A DNA stretch of 64,000 bases, taken from NCBI RefSeq assembly GCF_017592555.1, contig NZ_JAGFNS010000036.1, positions 21,087 to 85,086 of the forward strand, read 5' to 3'. Source of the stretch: Actinoplanes flavus. Lineage in GTDB: Bacteria > Actinomycetota > Actinomycetes > Mycobacteriales > Micromonosporaceae. The notes beneath the pieces were generated by a model. It was given only the letters and a program-made list of their open reading frames with translations, was not told where the DNA came from and did not search any database. Both the position numbers and the translations under genes were made by a program. Positions within the stretch are counted from its first letter, which is position 1. Each line of letters starts with the position of its first letter. Of the stretch, positions 51,283 through 59,542 are shown in pieces.

Positions 51283-51298
51283 CTGCAAGAACTTTCAG
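51283..51298. repeat. Second copy of the 16-bp motif
   Basis: CTGCAAGAACTTTCAG lies about 77 bp before the DHFR-like gene. With the first copy it brackets the divergent intergenic region between two genes. Confidence 0.45.
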
Positions 51299-51374
51299 AA
51301 GAGGTACGGGCGACCGGCGGCCATTTCCTGGAAGGATCGAATGCCGGACGCCCTCGACGCAGGAAGTGATCGCG

Positions 51375-51968
51375 ATGGCAAGAGTCGTCATGCAGGCCGT
51401 GGTCTCGGTGGACGGATACATCGCCCACCCCGACGGCTCGGTCGGGCCACTGTTCGACTGGTACGGCAACGGTGACGTGACCGTGCGCCCGAACGACACG
51501 TGGTCGTTCGACGTCAGCCGCGCCTCCGCGGCCCATGTGCAGCCGTTCTGGGACGCCGTCCGATGTACCGTGATCGGCCGCCACCTGTTCGACTACACCG
51601 ACGGCTGGGCGGGAGTGCCGGCAGCCGGTGACCATCTGGTCGTCATCACCCACCGGCCGCTGCCCGAGGAGTGGCTCGCCCGGTTCCCCGACGCGCCGTT
51701 CCACACGGCGGGCTCCGTCGAGGCCGGTATCGCACTCGCGAAAGACCTGTCCGGAGACGGCCTGGTGTGCGTGACGGCGGGCGACGTCGGCGGCCAGGCG
51801 TTCGCGGCGGGCCTCGTCGACGAGGTGGCGATGGACGTCGTACCGGTGGTGTTCGGCGCCGGGGTGCGCTTCTTCGGCAACCACACCGGCACCGTCCTCC
51901 TCGACGATCCCGACGCCGTGGTCCAGGGCGACCGCGTACTCCACCTGCACTACACGGTCAGACGTTGA
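51375..51968 (+). CDS. Dihydrofolate reductase-like (RibD C-terminal type) protein
   Basis: A 197-aa protein: MARVVMQAVVSVDGYIAHPDGSVG, then TVIGRHLFDYTDGW, GLVCVTAGDVGGQAFAAGLVDEV and PVVFGAGVRFF match the DHFR/RibD superfamily. It probably reduces a pteridine- or flavin-like substrate with NADPH; the true substrate is unknown. AGGAAG precedes ATG 51375 by nine bases. It is divergent from the secreted-protein gene. Confidence 0.82.
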   Translation: MARVVMQAVVSVDGYIAHPDGSVGPLFDWYGNGDVTVRPNDTWSFDVSRASAAHVQPFWDAVRCTVIGRHLFDYTDGWAGVPAAGDHLVVITHRPLPEEWLARFPDAPFHTAGSVEAGIALAKDLSGDGLVCVTAGDVGGQAFAAGLVDEVAMDVVPVVFGAGVRFFGNHTGTVLLDDPDAVVQGDRVLHLHYTVRR

Positions 51969-52080
51969 GCCGCCCTATTCTCACCCCGGGAGGCGACCCG
52001 GTACAGCTCCGGCCAGTTCGTCGACGTTCACCATCAACGGACCGGCCACAAGGCCGTATGACTACTACGGCCTCACAGCC

Positions 52081-52113
52081 TTGACACGTTCCGAGACCAG
52101 CGGGCGGTAATGT
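52081..52113 (+). promoter_or_regulatory. Promoter of murF paralogue, apparently leaderless
   Basis: TTGACA at 52081-52086 and TAATGT at 52108-52113 are 21 bp apart, longer than ideal. The -10 is six bases before GTG 52120, so the mRNA probably begins at the start codon. No ribosome site is present. Confidence 0.5.
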
Positions 52114-52119
52114 GCCAGG

Positions 52120-53493
52120 GTGCTGCCTCTGACTCTTGCTGAGATCGCTGCCGCTGTCGGTGGGACTCTCCACGACGCCGATTCGTCTGGTCGGGTGACC
52201 GGCCTGGTCACGTTCGACTCGCGTCATGTTGAGCCGGGCAGTCTGTATGTGGCGCTGGTCGGTGCCCGGGTCGATGGCCACACGTTCGCGGCTCAGGCGA
52301 TGGAGTCCGGAGCGGTGGGCGTACTGGCGGCCCGGCCGGTGGGTGTGCCCGCGATCGTCGTGCCGGATGTGTCGGCCGCGTATGGTCGGCTGGCGACGTT
52401 CCTGGTGCAGCGGCTGCCGGATCTCGCGGTGGTCGGGGTGACCGGGTCGGTCGGCAAGACCACTACCAAGGACCTGATCGGGCAGGTGCTGTCGAAGCTG
52501 GGGCCGACGACCGCGCCGCCCGGTAACCGCAACAGTGAGGTCGGGATGCCGGAGAACGTCTCCCGGCTAACCCCGGACGCCCGGTTTCTGGTGTTGGAGA
52601 TGGGAGCCCGGCATGTCGGCGACATCGCTTACCTGACCTCGGTGGTGCGGCCGCAGGTCGGCGTGGTTTTGAACGTCGGCACCGCTCACCTGGGTGAGTT
52701 CGGCAGCCGGGAGGCGATCGCCGTGGCCAAGGGCGAGCTGGTGGAGGCCTTGGCCGCGGACGGTGCGGCGGTGCTCAACTCCGATGATCCGCTGGTGGCC
52801 GCGATGGCGAGCCGGACAGCGGCGAAGGTCGTCACGTTCGGGCGCGGCCCGCAGGCGGTTGTTCGTGCCGAGAGGATCACCTTGGATGTGGTCGGGCGGG
52901 CCTCGTTTACTCTGCGCACGCCTCAGGGGAAGTCCGCGGTGACGCTGCGGCTGCATGGCGAACATCTGGTGCCGAACGCCCTCGCGGCGGCTGCTGTGGC
53001 GTTGCACTTCACCGATGACGTGGCCCTGGTCGCCGACGCGTTGAGTGGTGCTGAGCCGGTGTCGGACGGGCGGATGCAGGTCGCGGAAGCGGCGGACGGG
53101 ACCACAGTGATCAACGACGCCTACAACGCCAGTCCGGTGTCGATGATCGCGGCATTGAAGGCGCTCAAGACCATCGCTCAGGATCGGCGCACCGTGGCGG
53201 TGCTGGGCCAGATGAACGAACTGGGCGAGACCTCGGCGGCTGATCACATCGAGGTGGGTCAGGCCGTCGCTGAGCTGGGTGTGGACCTACTGGTCAGCGT
53301 GGGCAACGACGATGCCGCCCAGTTGGGCGAGATCGCGGCGAAGGCAGGGATCACCACGGTGCATGCGGTCGACCGTGATGCGGCCGGGTCGGTGCTGGCT
53401 GAGCGGGTGCGGCCGGGGGATGTGGTGCTGTTGAAGGGGTCCAACGGTGTCGGGCTGATGTCGCTGGCCCCGATTCTGCTGGCCCGAGGCTGA
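52120..53493 (+). CDS. murF: MurF-type Mur ligase (paralogue outside the dcw cluster)
   Basis: A 457-aa ligase of the UDP-MurNAc-tripeptide:D-Ala-D-Ala family. The ATP site is GVTGSVGKTTTK near 106-117; the central motif EMGARHVGDI, LNVGTAHLGEFGS and the C-terminal domain with DAYNASPVSM are all normal. It should be catalytically competent. It lies alone, without ddl, mraY or division genes, and converges on a MurC-type gene across a shared hairpin. It is therefore probably a second copy, perhaps for a modified cell wall, resistance to a Mur or D-Ala-D-Ala inhibitor, or peptide assembly in secondary metabolism. Confidence 0.88.
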   Translation: MLPLTLAEIAAAVGGTLHDADSSGRVTGLVTFDSRHVEPGSLYVALVGARVDGHTFAAQAMESGAVGVLAARPVGVPAIVVPDVSAAYGRLATFLVQRLPDLAVVGVTGSVGKTTTKDLIGQVLSKLGPTTAPPGNRNSEVGMPENVSRLTPDARFLVLEMGARHVGDIAYLTSVVRPQVGVVLNVGTAHLGEFGSREAIAVAKGELVEALAADGAAVLNSDDPLVAAMASRTAAKVVTFGRGPQAVVRAERITLDVVGRASFTLRTPQGKSAVTLRLHGEHLVPNALAAAAVALHFTDDVALVADALSGAEPVSDGRMQVAEAADGTTVINDAYNASPVSMIAALKALKTIAQDRRTVAVLGQMNELGETSAADHIEVGQAVAELGVDLLVSVGNDDAAQLGEIAAKAGITTVHAVDRDAAGSVLAERVRPGDVVLLKGSNGVGLMSLAPILLARG

Positions 53494-53499
53494 GCAGAA

Positions 53500-53529
53500 C
53501 GGGACGCCCCCGCTTACGAGGACGTCCCG
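53500..53529. terminator. Bidirectional hairpin between murF and murC paralogues
   Basis: Arms CGGGACG and CGTCCCG are separated by 16 nt. It lies between the two convergent stops. Confidence 0.55.
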
Positions 53530-53546
53530 CTTACAAGACGGGTGCT

Positions 53547-54980
53547 CTACACGTATTGGCCGGCGGTTTCCCGAAGCCGCGTCAGGATCGGTGCTGCCAG
53601 GCCGCTGACATCGCCGGTGCCGAGCAGGACAATCACGTCGCCCGGCCGTGCGATGCCGGCGACCAGGTCGGTGGGCTGGTGGCCGGTGGCGTAGCGGACG
53701 TGGCCGCCGGCCGCGATCGCGGCCTCTGCGACCAGCGCGGACGAGACGTCGGGGATCGGGTCGGCGCCGTGGACGTCCAGCATGATCGTGCAGTCGGCGC
53801 CGACCGCCAGGACCGCGCCCATCTGTCGTCCGAACGTCCGAACCCGGGCATACCCCGAGGGTTGGACCACCGCGAGCACCTGACGGTCGCCGGCCAGTAA
53901 TCGGGCTGCTTCGAGGTCGGCGGCGATCTCGTTGTGGTGGTCGGCGTAGCAGTCGACCACCGTGACCTCGCCCGCCGCCCCGACCGGCGTGAACCGGCGC
54001 CGCACCCCCATGAAGGCCGAGGCCGCCCGGGTGGCCGTGTCGATCGGGTAGCCGCGGGCGACCAGCAGCGCCACGGCCGCTACCGCGTCTTGGACGTGGT
54101 GGATCGACGGTGTGCCGAGCCGCAGCACACCACGGCCGTTCCCGGCGTGAACCTCGGTCGTGCTTTGCCAGCCGTGCCGGTCGACAGGGCCGAATCGCAC
54201 GTCGGCCCGCACGGACTGGCCGAATGTCACCACCCGCACGTCCGGACGCAGTCGTCGGACCCGGGCGAGCACGTCGCTGCTAGCCGGTTCGTCGGCGTTG
54301 GCGACCAGCACACCGCCGTGCTGGAGACGAGCCGCGAAGGTCACGTACGCGATCAGGTGGGAATCGAGACCGTCGAAATTCTCCGGATGGTCGTGCGCGA
54401 TCGTCGTGATGACCGCGGCCGCCGGTTCCAGAAAGTGGAAGGACCGGTCCGACTCGTCAGCCTCCGCCACGAACAACCCGCCACTACCGTGGTAAGCGCC
54501 CGACCCGGGAACGTCCAGGTCCGCGCCGACGACGAAGGACGGATCCTGCCCGAGCTGCCGCAGGGCCGCGACCAGGATCCCGGTGGTGGTCGACTTGCCG
54601 TGCGTGCCCGCCACCGCGACCAGATGGCGGCCCGCCAGTTCCCGCAGCACCTGTGCGCGGTGGACGACCGGGATACCTTGGACGCGTGCGGCTGCGACTT
54701 CGGGTGCGTGCTGGGCGACGGTGGTGTAGACGACGCACGATGTGCCCTCGATGGCGTGTGGGTCGTGTCCGATCTCGACTTTGCAGCCGGCCGCCCGCAA
54801 TGCGGTGATGCGCTCGGAGTCGGCGGCGTCGGTGCCGCTGACCAGGGCACCGCGTGCAGCGCAGAGTTGGGCGAGCCCGGACATCGCCGATCCGCCGACG
54901 CCGACGAAGTGCGGACGGCTCAGGTCGATGGGGCCGGTGTACGCGCCGATGGTGGGATTGCCGGTGACCGTATCGGCCAT
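53547..54980 (-). CDS. murC: MurC-type UDP-MurNAc:L-alanine ligase paralogue
   Basis: A 477-aa Mur ligase. N-terminal FVGVGGSAMSGLAQL (MurC/Mpl type), ATP site AGTHGKSTTT at 124-133, EADESDRSFHFL, and IAHDHPENFD are all conserved. The C-terminal domain has DCYADHHNEI and QPSGYARVRTF. It should add an amino acid to UDP-MurNAc. Like the MurF copy, it is outside any division cluster. The 55-bp gap upstream leads to a Cys-rich gene on the same strand. It may make a variant wall precursor; the alternative is a Mpl-like recycling ligase. Confidence 0.88.
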   Translation of the reverse strand: MADTVTGNPTIGAYTGPIDLSRPHFVGVGGSAMSGLAQLCAARGALVSGTDAADSERITALRAAGCKVEIGHDPHAIEGTSCVVYTTVAQHAPEVAAARVQGIPVVHRAQVLRELAGRHLVAVAGTHGKSTTTGILVAALRQLGQDPSFVVGADLDVPGSGAYHGSGGLFVAEADESDRSFHFLEPAAAVITTIAHDHPENFDGLDSHLIAYVTFAARLQHGGVLVANADEPASSDVLARVRRLRPDVRVVTFGQSVRADVRFGPVDRHGWQSTTEVHAGNGRGVLRLGTPSIHHVQDAVAAVALLVARGYPIDTATRAASAFMGVRRRFTPVGAAGEVTVVDCYADHHNEIAADLEAARLLAGDRQVLAVVQPSGYARVRTFGRQMGAVLAVGADCTIMLDVHGADPIPDVSSALVAEAAIAAGGHVRYATGHQPTDLVAGIARPGDVIVLLGTGDVSGLAAPILTRLRETAGQYV

Positions 54981-55036
54981 GACGTCATTCCTCTCGTAGA
55001 ACCAGAAATGGGAATCTCAGGAAGTGGCGGGTGCGA

Positions 55037-55552
55037 CTAGCAGGGGAAACCGGTCGCGCCCGCCGGTCCTGATCCGGCCTCAGGGCCTGCCGGGTGCGGT
55101 GCCACGGAGGGCACCCAACCCAGGAAGCGAGGCCAGAAGTCGATGTCCACGTCGAACGGGTGGCGTACCGCGTCGTCAATGGCGTCCTGCATGTGCGCGG
55201 CCAAATACATGCGCAACACCAGCCGCGCCTCCCGGAAGGTCCACAGCAACTCAGCCTTCTCGGTCTCGCACGGCCACGGCTGCCCGCAGCCCGGGGCCTT
55301 GCAGTTCCAGTCCGGCCGCGACGGAACGTACGGGTCCGTGAGCTCCGGCCGGCTCGCCCCAGGCTGGCGGACCGGCAGCCGCGAACTCCGCGAGAAGATC
55401 GCCACCGCGCTCTCCCGCCGCCAACACGGCCCTGGCGAATCACACGCCAGACAACGCCCCGTCGCACTCGACGTCACGTGCTCATCAAGCGTCGTCTGAG
55501 CCCTGCTGAGCAGTTGCTCGGCCGATACCGCGTAATAGGTGTTCCCCGACAT
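55037..55552 (-). CDS. Cys-rich hypothetical protein with two zinc-knuckle-like motifs
   Basis: A 171-aa protein of unrecognised family. It has CLACDSPGPC (about 34-43) and CKAPGCGQPWPC (about 84-95), two similar Cys clusters that could bind zinc or iron. A helical region (ELLWTFREARLVLRMYLAAHMQDAIDD) and a Pro/Gly-rich tail follow. GGAGG precedes ATG 55552 by six bases, so it is surely translated. It lies upstream of the murC paralogue on the same strand and divergent from the XRE-TPR regulator, suggesting one functional unit. Confidence 0.7.
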   Translation of the reverse strand: MSGNTYYAVSAEQLLSRAQTTLDEHVTSSATGRCLACDSPGPCWRRESAVAIFSRSSRLPVRQPGASRPELTDPYVPSRPDWNCKAPGCGQPWPCETEKAELLWTFREARLVLRMYLAAHMQDAIDDAVRHPFDVDIDFWPRFLGWVPSVAPHPAGPEAGSGPAGATGFPC

Positions 55553-55766
55553 GCTGTCCTCCGCGTTGGCGCACGGCCATGTCTGAGAGGAGTTCGGTCG
55601 CGGAGCCGAACACGAAGAACATGATTGCTACGCCTAGCATTGATCTCCCCGGCCGTGTGACATTTCAATGTGGATCCACGATGCACGCTGGTAGGGGCTG
55701 CTCTCTTCCCCAGCGCGGGGGTACCCATGATGGGGGTGGCGGGGCCAACCGGGAGGAGGCCTACGA

Positions 55767-57086
55767 GTGAAGGCGGACAGGGCGGCAACCGGAATACCGG
55801 CGCACGTACTTGATCGGACCGATGTTCGGGAAGCCCTGGCGCGACACGACTTCGGCCGGGTCTTCGCCCTGGTGAAGAAGTGGGCGGGAATCAGTTACTC
55901 CAAGATCGGCGAAGCGTGCGGGATCAAGCCCGAGCGTGTGGGCGCGTTGGCGCGCGGGGTGGGAAGTGTCACGTCGTATGAGAAAATCGCGCAAATTTCT
56001 GACGCTCTACTCATCCCTGGTTGGATGATAGGCCTTGCTCCTCGATTCTGGGAGTTCTTCCCACAGCACGAAAGCCTGCATCTACTTGCCGATGCTCAAC
56101 GGGATGGAGGCATTTCCGTGCACCGCAGAGACTTCCTCAAGGCTGCCACTGTCAGCACGGGATTTGCGGTTGGCCTTCGGCTGGAAAACGGAAAATGTCG
56201 AGTTGGTTCGCATTTTCCGGCTGTCCTGAGGGAACGTACGGCGCGCCTCAGACGCCTTGACAATGTGCTCGGTGGTGGCGACACATTCCGTATCTACGCT
56301 GGCGAGTACGCGGCTACGAAGGATCTCATCAAGGACGGGGTGTACTCGGATGCGACTGGCCGCGAACTGTTGTCGGTGCTGGCCGAGCAAGCCCAACAGG
56401 CGGGGTGGGCCGCGTTCGACGCCGGCGACCACGCCGAAGCTGTGCGGCTCTATGAGACAAGCCGCGCGGCGGCCGAGCAGGCCGGTGAGCCGCTGCTCGC
56501 AGGCAACGCGTTCGCGTTCCTTGCTTACCTGCGGATCCAGGCGGATCCGGCTGTCGCTGTCCAACTCGCCACGGCATCATGCGAGGTGGCTGGCGTCGCG
56601 GCTGTCGGCTCAGCGGGTGCCCTGCTTCACGAACGTCGCGCCTGGGCACACGCCATCGCCGGTAACGCCAATGAGACAGCCCGAGCACTCGACGACGCCC
56701 GGCGGGCACTCGTGGCCGGCGGGCAGGAACCGGGCCCTGATTGGTCGGCCTGGGTCGACGAGAACGAGCTACAGATCATGGCAGGACGTTGCTGGACGGA
56801 ATTGCGGCGACCGCTCCGGGCCGTACCGATCCTGAAGACCGTTCTTGCCGATTTCGACGACGCATACGCTCGTGACAAGGCGCTCTACCTGTCGTGGTTG
56901 GCGGACTCGTATCTGAATGCCGGAGAAGTCGAGGAATCGGCCGCCACCGTCAGCCGGGCACTCGACCTCACGGCAGGGGTCGCCTCGGTCCGGCCACGGC
57001 AGCAACTTTCCCGGGCCCTACGGAGACTAAGCGAATACCGAAACGTTCCCGGGGTTACGGAGATGTTCGAAAAGGTCAACGCCTAG
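55767..57086 (+). CDS. XRE-type HTH regulator with TPR domain and internal Tat-like motif
   Basis: A 439-aa protein. The N-terminal HTH reads FALVKKWAGISYSKIGEACGIKPERVGALARG (about 33-64). The C-terminal 270 residues are helical TPR-like repeats (EAVRLYETSRAAAEQAGEP and others). Residues 120-137 are RRDFLKAATVSTGFAVGL, which look like a Tat signal but lie in the middle of the protein. GGGAGGAGG precedes GTG 55767. Such regulators often control development or neighbouring clusters. The stop overlaps the convergent cutA stop. Confidence 0.82.
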   Translation: MKADRAATGIPAHVLDRTDVREALARHDFGRVFALVKKWAGISYSKIGEACGIKPERVGALARGVGSVTSYEKIAQISDALLIPGWMIGLAPRFWEFFPQHESLHLLADAQRDGGISVHRRDFLKAATVSTGFAVGLRLENGKCRVGSHFPAVLRERTARLRRLDNVLGGGDTFRIYAGEYAATKDLIKDGVYSDATGRELLSVLAEQAQQAGWAAFDAGDHAEAVRLYETSRAAAEQAGEPLLAGNAFAFLAYLRIQADPAVAVQLATASCEVAGVAAVGSAGALLHERRAWAHAIAGNANETARALDDARRALVAGGQEPGPDWSAWVDENELQIMAGRCWTELRRPLRAVPILKTVLADFDDAYARDKALYLSWLADSYLNAGEVEESAATVSRALDLTAGVASVRPRQQLSRALRRLSEYRNVPGVTEMFEKVNA

Positions 57087-57445
57087 CTTCCTGTATCCCG
57101 CGTTGATGCTCTAATCCATTCAAGGCACTCCATCGAGCCCGCGAGAATCGGCGTCGCAACAATTTCGGGATTCTGCCACGGATGATGCTTCATCAACTCG
57201 GTTCGCAAGACGTCGAACAGTTCGAACCGTGTCCGCAGGACGAGTCTCCATTCTTCGCCGGTCCCGAATTCGCCGAGGTGCCAGAACGCCGAGATGACAG
57301 GCCCGATGATCTGTGCCCCAGCGGCAAGGCGGGACTCGACGGCCATCCGAGCCAGCGCGACAGCGGCTTCTCTAGTCTCGGTAGCAGTGCTTACCTCGAT
57401 GAACTCTGTGGTTGGTTTCTGAACGTTGGGTCCGAGAGCGGTCAT
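57083..57445 (-). CDS. cutA: CutA-family protein
   Basis: A 120-aa protein with the CutA1 pattern: IEVSTATETREAAVALARMAVESRLAAGAQIIGPVISAFWHLGEF, then RTELMKHHPWQNPEIVATPI and EWIRAST. The usual Cys-Gln pair reads GAQ here. CutA trimers are linked to divalent-cation tolerance, but the mechanism is unclear. ATG 57445 is chosen; the frame upstream is non-coding in character. It converges on the XRE-TPR gene with a four-base overlap of stops. Confidence 0.8.
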   Translation of the reverse strand: MTALGPNVQKPTTEFIEVSTATETREAAVALARMAVESRLAAGAQIIGPVISAFWHLGEFGTGEEWRLVLRTRFELFDVLRTELMKHHPWQNPEIVATPILAGSMECLEWIRASTRDTGS

Positions 57446-57901
57446 GGATTCATTGTCGCGGCCATCGGGGGCGTCCGCCGACGGTCGCGGCCGGGTGGCG
57501 GCTTCGGACTCTGGCCGATCCTTGAGGCACCTGCGGTGGGCGGGCCACCCGGTTGACGGCTTCGGTGAGGTTCTATAGCAGACGGCCGCATTGGGGAGTC
57601 TCCGTCCCATCTGGGGCGGCCCTGCCGTCTTACGGGCAGGCCGTCGCCGAGCAGGTAGCGGGTCACCACGACCGAAGTCGGCGCGGCCTCGGCCCGCTTG
57701 CGGCGTTCGAGCAGCTAGTCGGGGAAGGTACCCTCACGCAGTGTGGGAGCGATGACGCCCAGGGTGTCGGGCGGGGCGGCGGTGCACGTACCGGAAATGG
57801 TGTGAGAGACCCGCGGAGCTCGACCCGTGACAGAGCTCTGGCCGACGGGACGGGCGCTGAGGGTTTGACAGCGGGCCCACCGGCTGGGAGCGTTCCCAAG
57901 C
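57446..57901. other. Intergenic region upstream of GH9
   Basis: No supported gene. It holds a hairpin at 57617-57643 (nine base pairs with one bulge, loop including TCTTAC), a CebR-like half-site TGGGAGCG at 57744-57751, and the GH9 promoter with TTGACA at 57865-57870. Confidence 0.5.
57885..57898. promoter_or_regulatory. CebR-type operator overlapping the GH9 start region
   Basis: TGGGAGCGTTCCCA has one mismatch to TGGGAGCGCTCCCA. It ends three bases before ATG 57902 and covers the expected -10 and transcription start, an ideal roadblock position. Confidence 0.75.
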
Positions 57902-59542
57902 ATGTCGAGCGTCGCGGTCAACCAGTGGGGATACCTTCCGTCGGGGCCGAAGCGGGCAACGCTGGTCACCGACGCCACCGACGTGCTGACCTGGGAGCTC
58001 GCCGACGGCGCGGGCCGGGTCGTCGCGACCGGGGCCACCGAACCGCGCGGCATCGACGTCTCCTCCGGGCAGAACGTGCACACCATCGACTTCGGCGAGC
58101 ACCAGCGGACCGGCACCGGTTTCACGCTGACCGCGGACGGCGCGACCAGCCGGCCGTTCGCCGTCGCACCGGGCCTCTACGGCCCGCTGCGCGCCGACGC
58201 GCTGCGGTTCTTCTACTGCCAGCGCAGCGGCATCGAGATCCGCGAGGACCTGCGGCCCGGCTACGGCCGCCCGGCCGGGCACCTCGGCGACCGTGACGTC
58301 CCGTGCGGCCCGGACGCCGGCGACTACCGCCTGGACGTGCGCGGCGGCTGGTACGACGCCGGCGACCAGGGCAAGTACGTGGTCAACGGCGGCATCACGG
58401 TGTGGCAGCTGTTGCACGCCTTCGAGCACCGCGGCGGCCTCGGCGAGCTGACCCTCGACCTGCCGGAGAGCGGCAACGGGGTGCCCGACCTGCTCAACGA
58501 GGTGCGCTGGGAGCTGGACTTCCTGCTGCGCATGCAGGCGCCGACCGGCCTGGTGCACCACAAGATGCACGACCGCGCGTGGACCCCGCTGCCGACCCTG
58601 CCGCACCTCGATCCGCAACCACGCGAGCTGCGCCCGATATCCACGGCGGCCACACTGAACCTGGCCGCCGTCGCCGCCCAGGGGGCACGGATCTTCGGCA
58701 AGTACGACGCGGACTACGCGCAACGCCTGCTCGCCGCCGCGCGGACCGCCTACACGGCGGCCGAGACGAACCCGATCCGGTACGCGCCGGTCGAGGACAC
58801 CGTCGGCGGCGGCCCCTACAACGACGACGACGTACGTGACGAGTTCTACTGGGCGGCGGCCGAGCTGTTCCTGACCACCGGCGAGCACCGGTACGCCGAC
58901 GCGGTGCTGGCGTCCCCGCTGCACACCGCGGACGTGTTCGGACCGTACGCGTTCGACTGGGCGGCCACCGCGGCCGCCGCCCGCCTCGCCCTGGCCCTGA
59001 CTCCCAGCGAGTTGCCCGGCCTCGCCGACGTGCGCGCTTCGGTGCTCGCCGGCGCCGACGAGTACCTCGCCGTCCAGGCGGCCCATCCGTACGCGATCGC
59101 CTACGCCCCACCGGGAAACCGGTGGGACTGGGGTTCCAACAGCATGGTGCTCAACAATCTGATGGTGCTGGCCGTGGCATACGACCTGACCGGCGAGTCC
59201 CGTTACCGCGACGGCGTGCTGGAGGGTTTGGACTACATCCTCGGCCGCAACGCGCTGAACCTGTCCTACGTGACCGGTTACGGCACCGACTTCGCGAGGA
59301 ACCAGCACAGCCGCTGGTACGCCCACCAGCTCGACCCCACCCTGCCGCACCCGCCGAAGGGCACCCTGGCCGGCGGCCCGAACACCGGGCTGCAGGACGA
59401 GATGGCGCAGGCCCGGCTGGCCGGCAGGGTGGGCCAACTGTGCTACATCGACGACATCCATTCCTGGTCGACGAACGAGCTGACGATCAACTGGAACGCT
59501 CCCCTGGCCTGGGTCGCCGCCTTCGCCGCCGAACTCGGCTGA
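57902..59542 (+). CDS. GH9 cellulase/cellodextrinase, apparently cytoplasmic
   Basis: A 546-aa enzyme. An N-terminal Ig-like (CelD_N) domain (about 1-90) precedes the GH9 barrel. The catalytic base pair is D152/D155 in YDAGDQGKY, the His signature region is TGYGTDFARNQHSR, and the acid is E526 in TNELTINWN. No signal peptide or CBM is present, so it probably hydrolyses imported cellodextrins inside the cell. TTGACA is 31 bases before ATG and no good ribosome site exists, suggesting a leaderless transcript repressed by CebR at the overlapping operator. Confidence 0.9.
   Translation: MSSVAVNQWGYLPSGPKRATLVTDATDVLTWELADGAGRVVATGATEPRGIDVSSGQNVHTIDFGEHQRTGTGFTLTADGATSRPFAVAPGLYGPLRADALRFFYCQRSGIEIREDLRPGYGRPAGHLGDRDVPCGPDAGDYRLDVRGGWYDAGDQGKYVVNGGITVWQLLHAFEHRGGLGELTLDLPESGNGVPDLLNEVRWELDFLLRMQAPTGLVHHKMHDRAWTPLPTLPHLDPQPRELRPISTAATLNLAAVAAQGARIFGKYDADYAQRLLAAARTAYTAAETNPIRYAPVEDTVGGGPYNDDDVRDEFYWAAAELFLTTGEHRYADAVLASPLHTADVFGPYAFDWAATAAAARLALALTPSELPGLADVRASVLAGADEYLAVQAAHPYAIAYAPPGNRWDWGSNSMVLNNLMVLAVAYDLTGESRYRDGVLEGLDYILGRNALNLSYVTGYGTDFARNQHSRWYAHQLDPTLPHPPKGTLAGGPNTGLQDEMAQARLAGRVGQLCYIDDIHSWSTNELTINWNAPLAWVAAFAAELG

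Noticed and set aside
57442..57669. 75-codon minus-strand frame upstream of cutA
   Set aside because: No family signal and no ribosome site, and the region holds a hairpin and the GH9 promoter.
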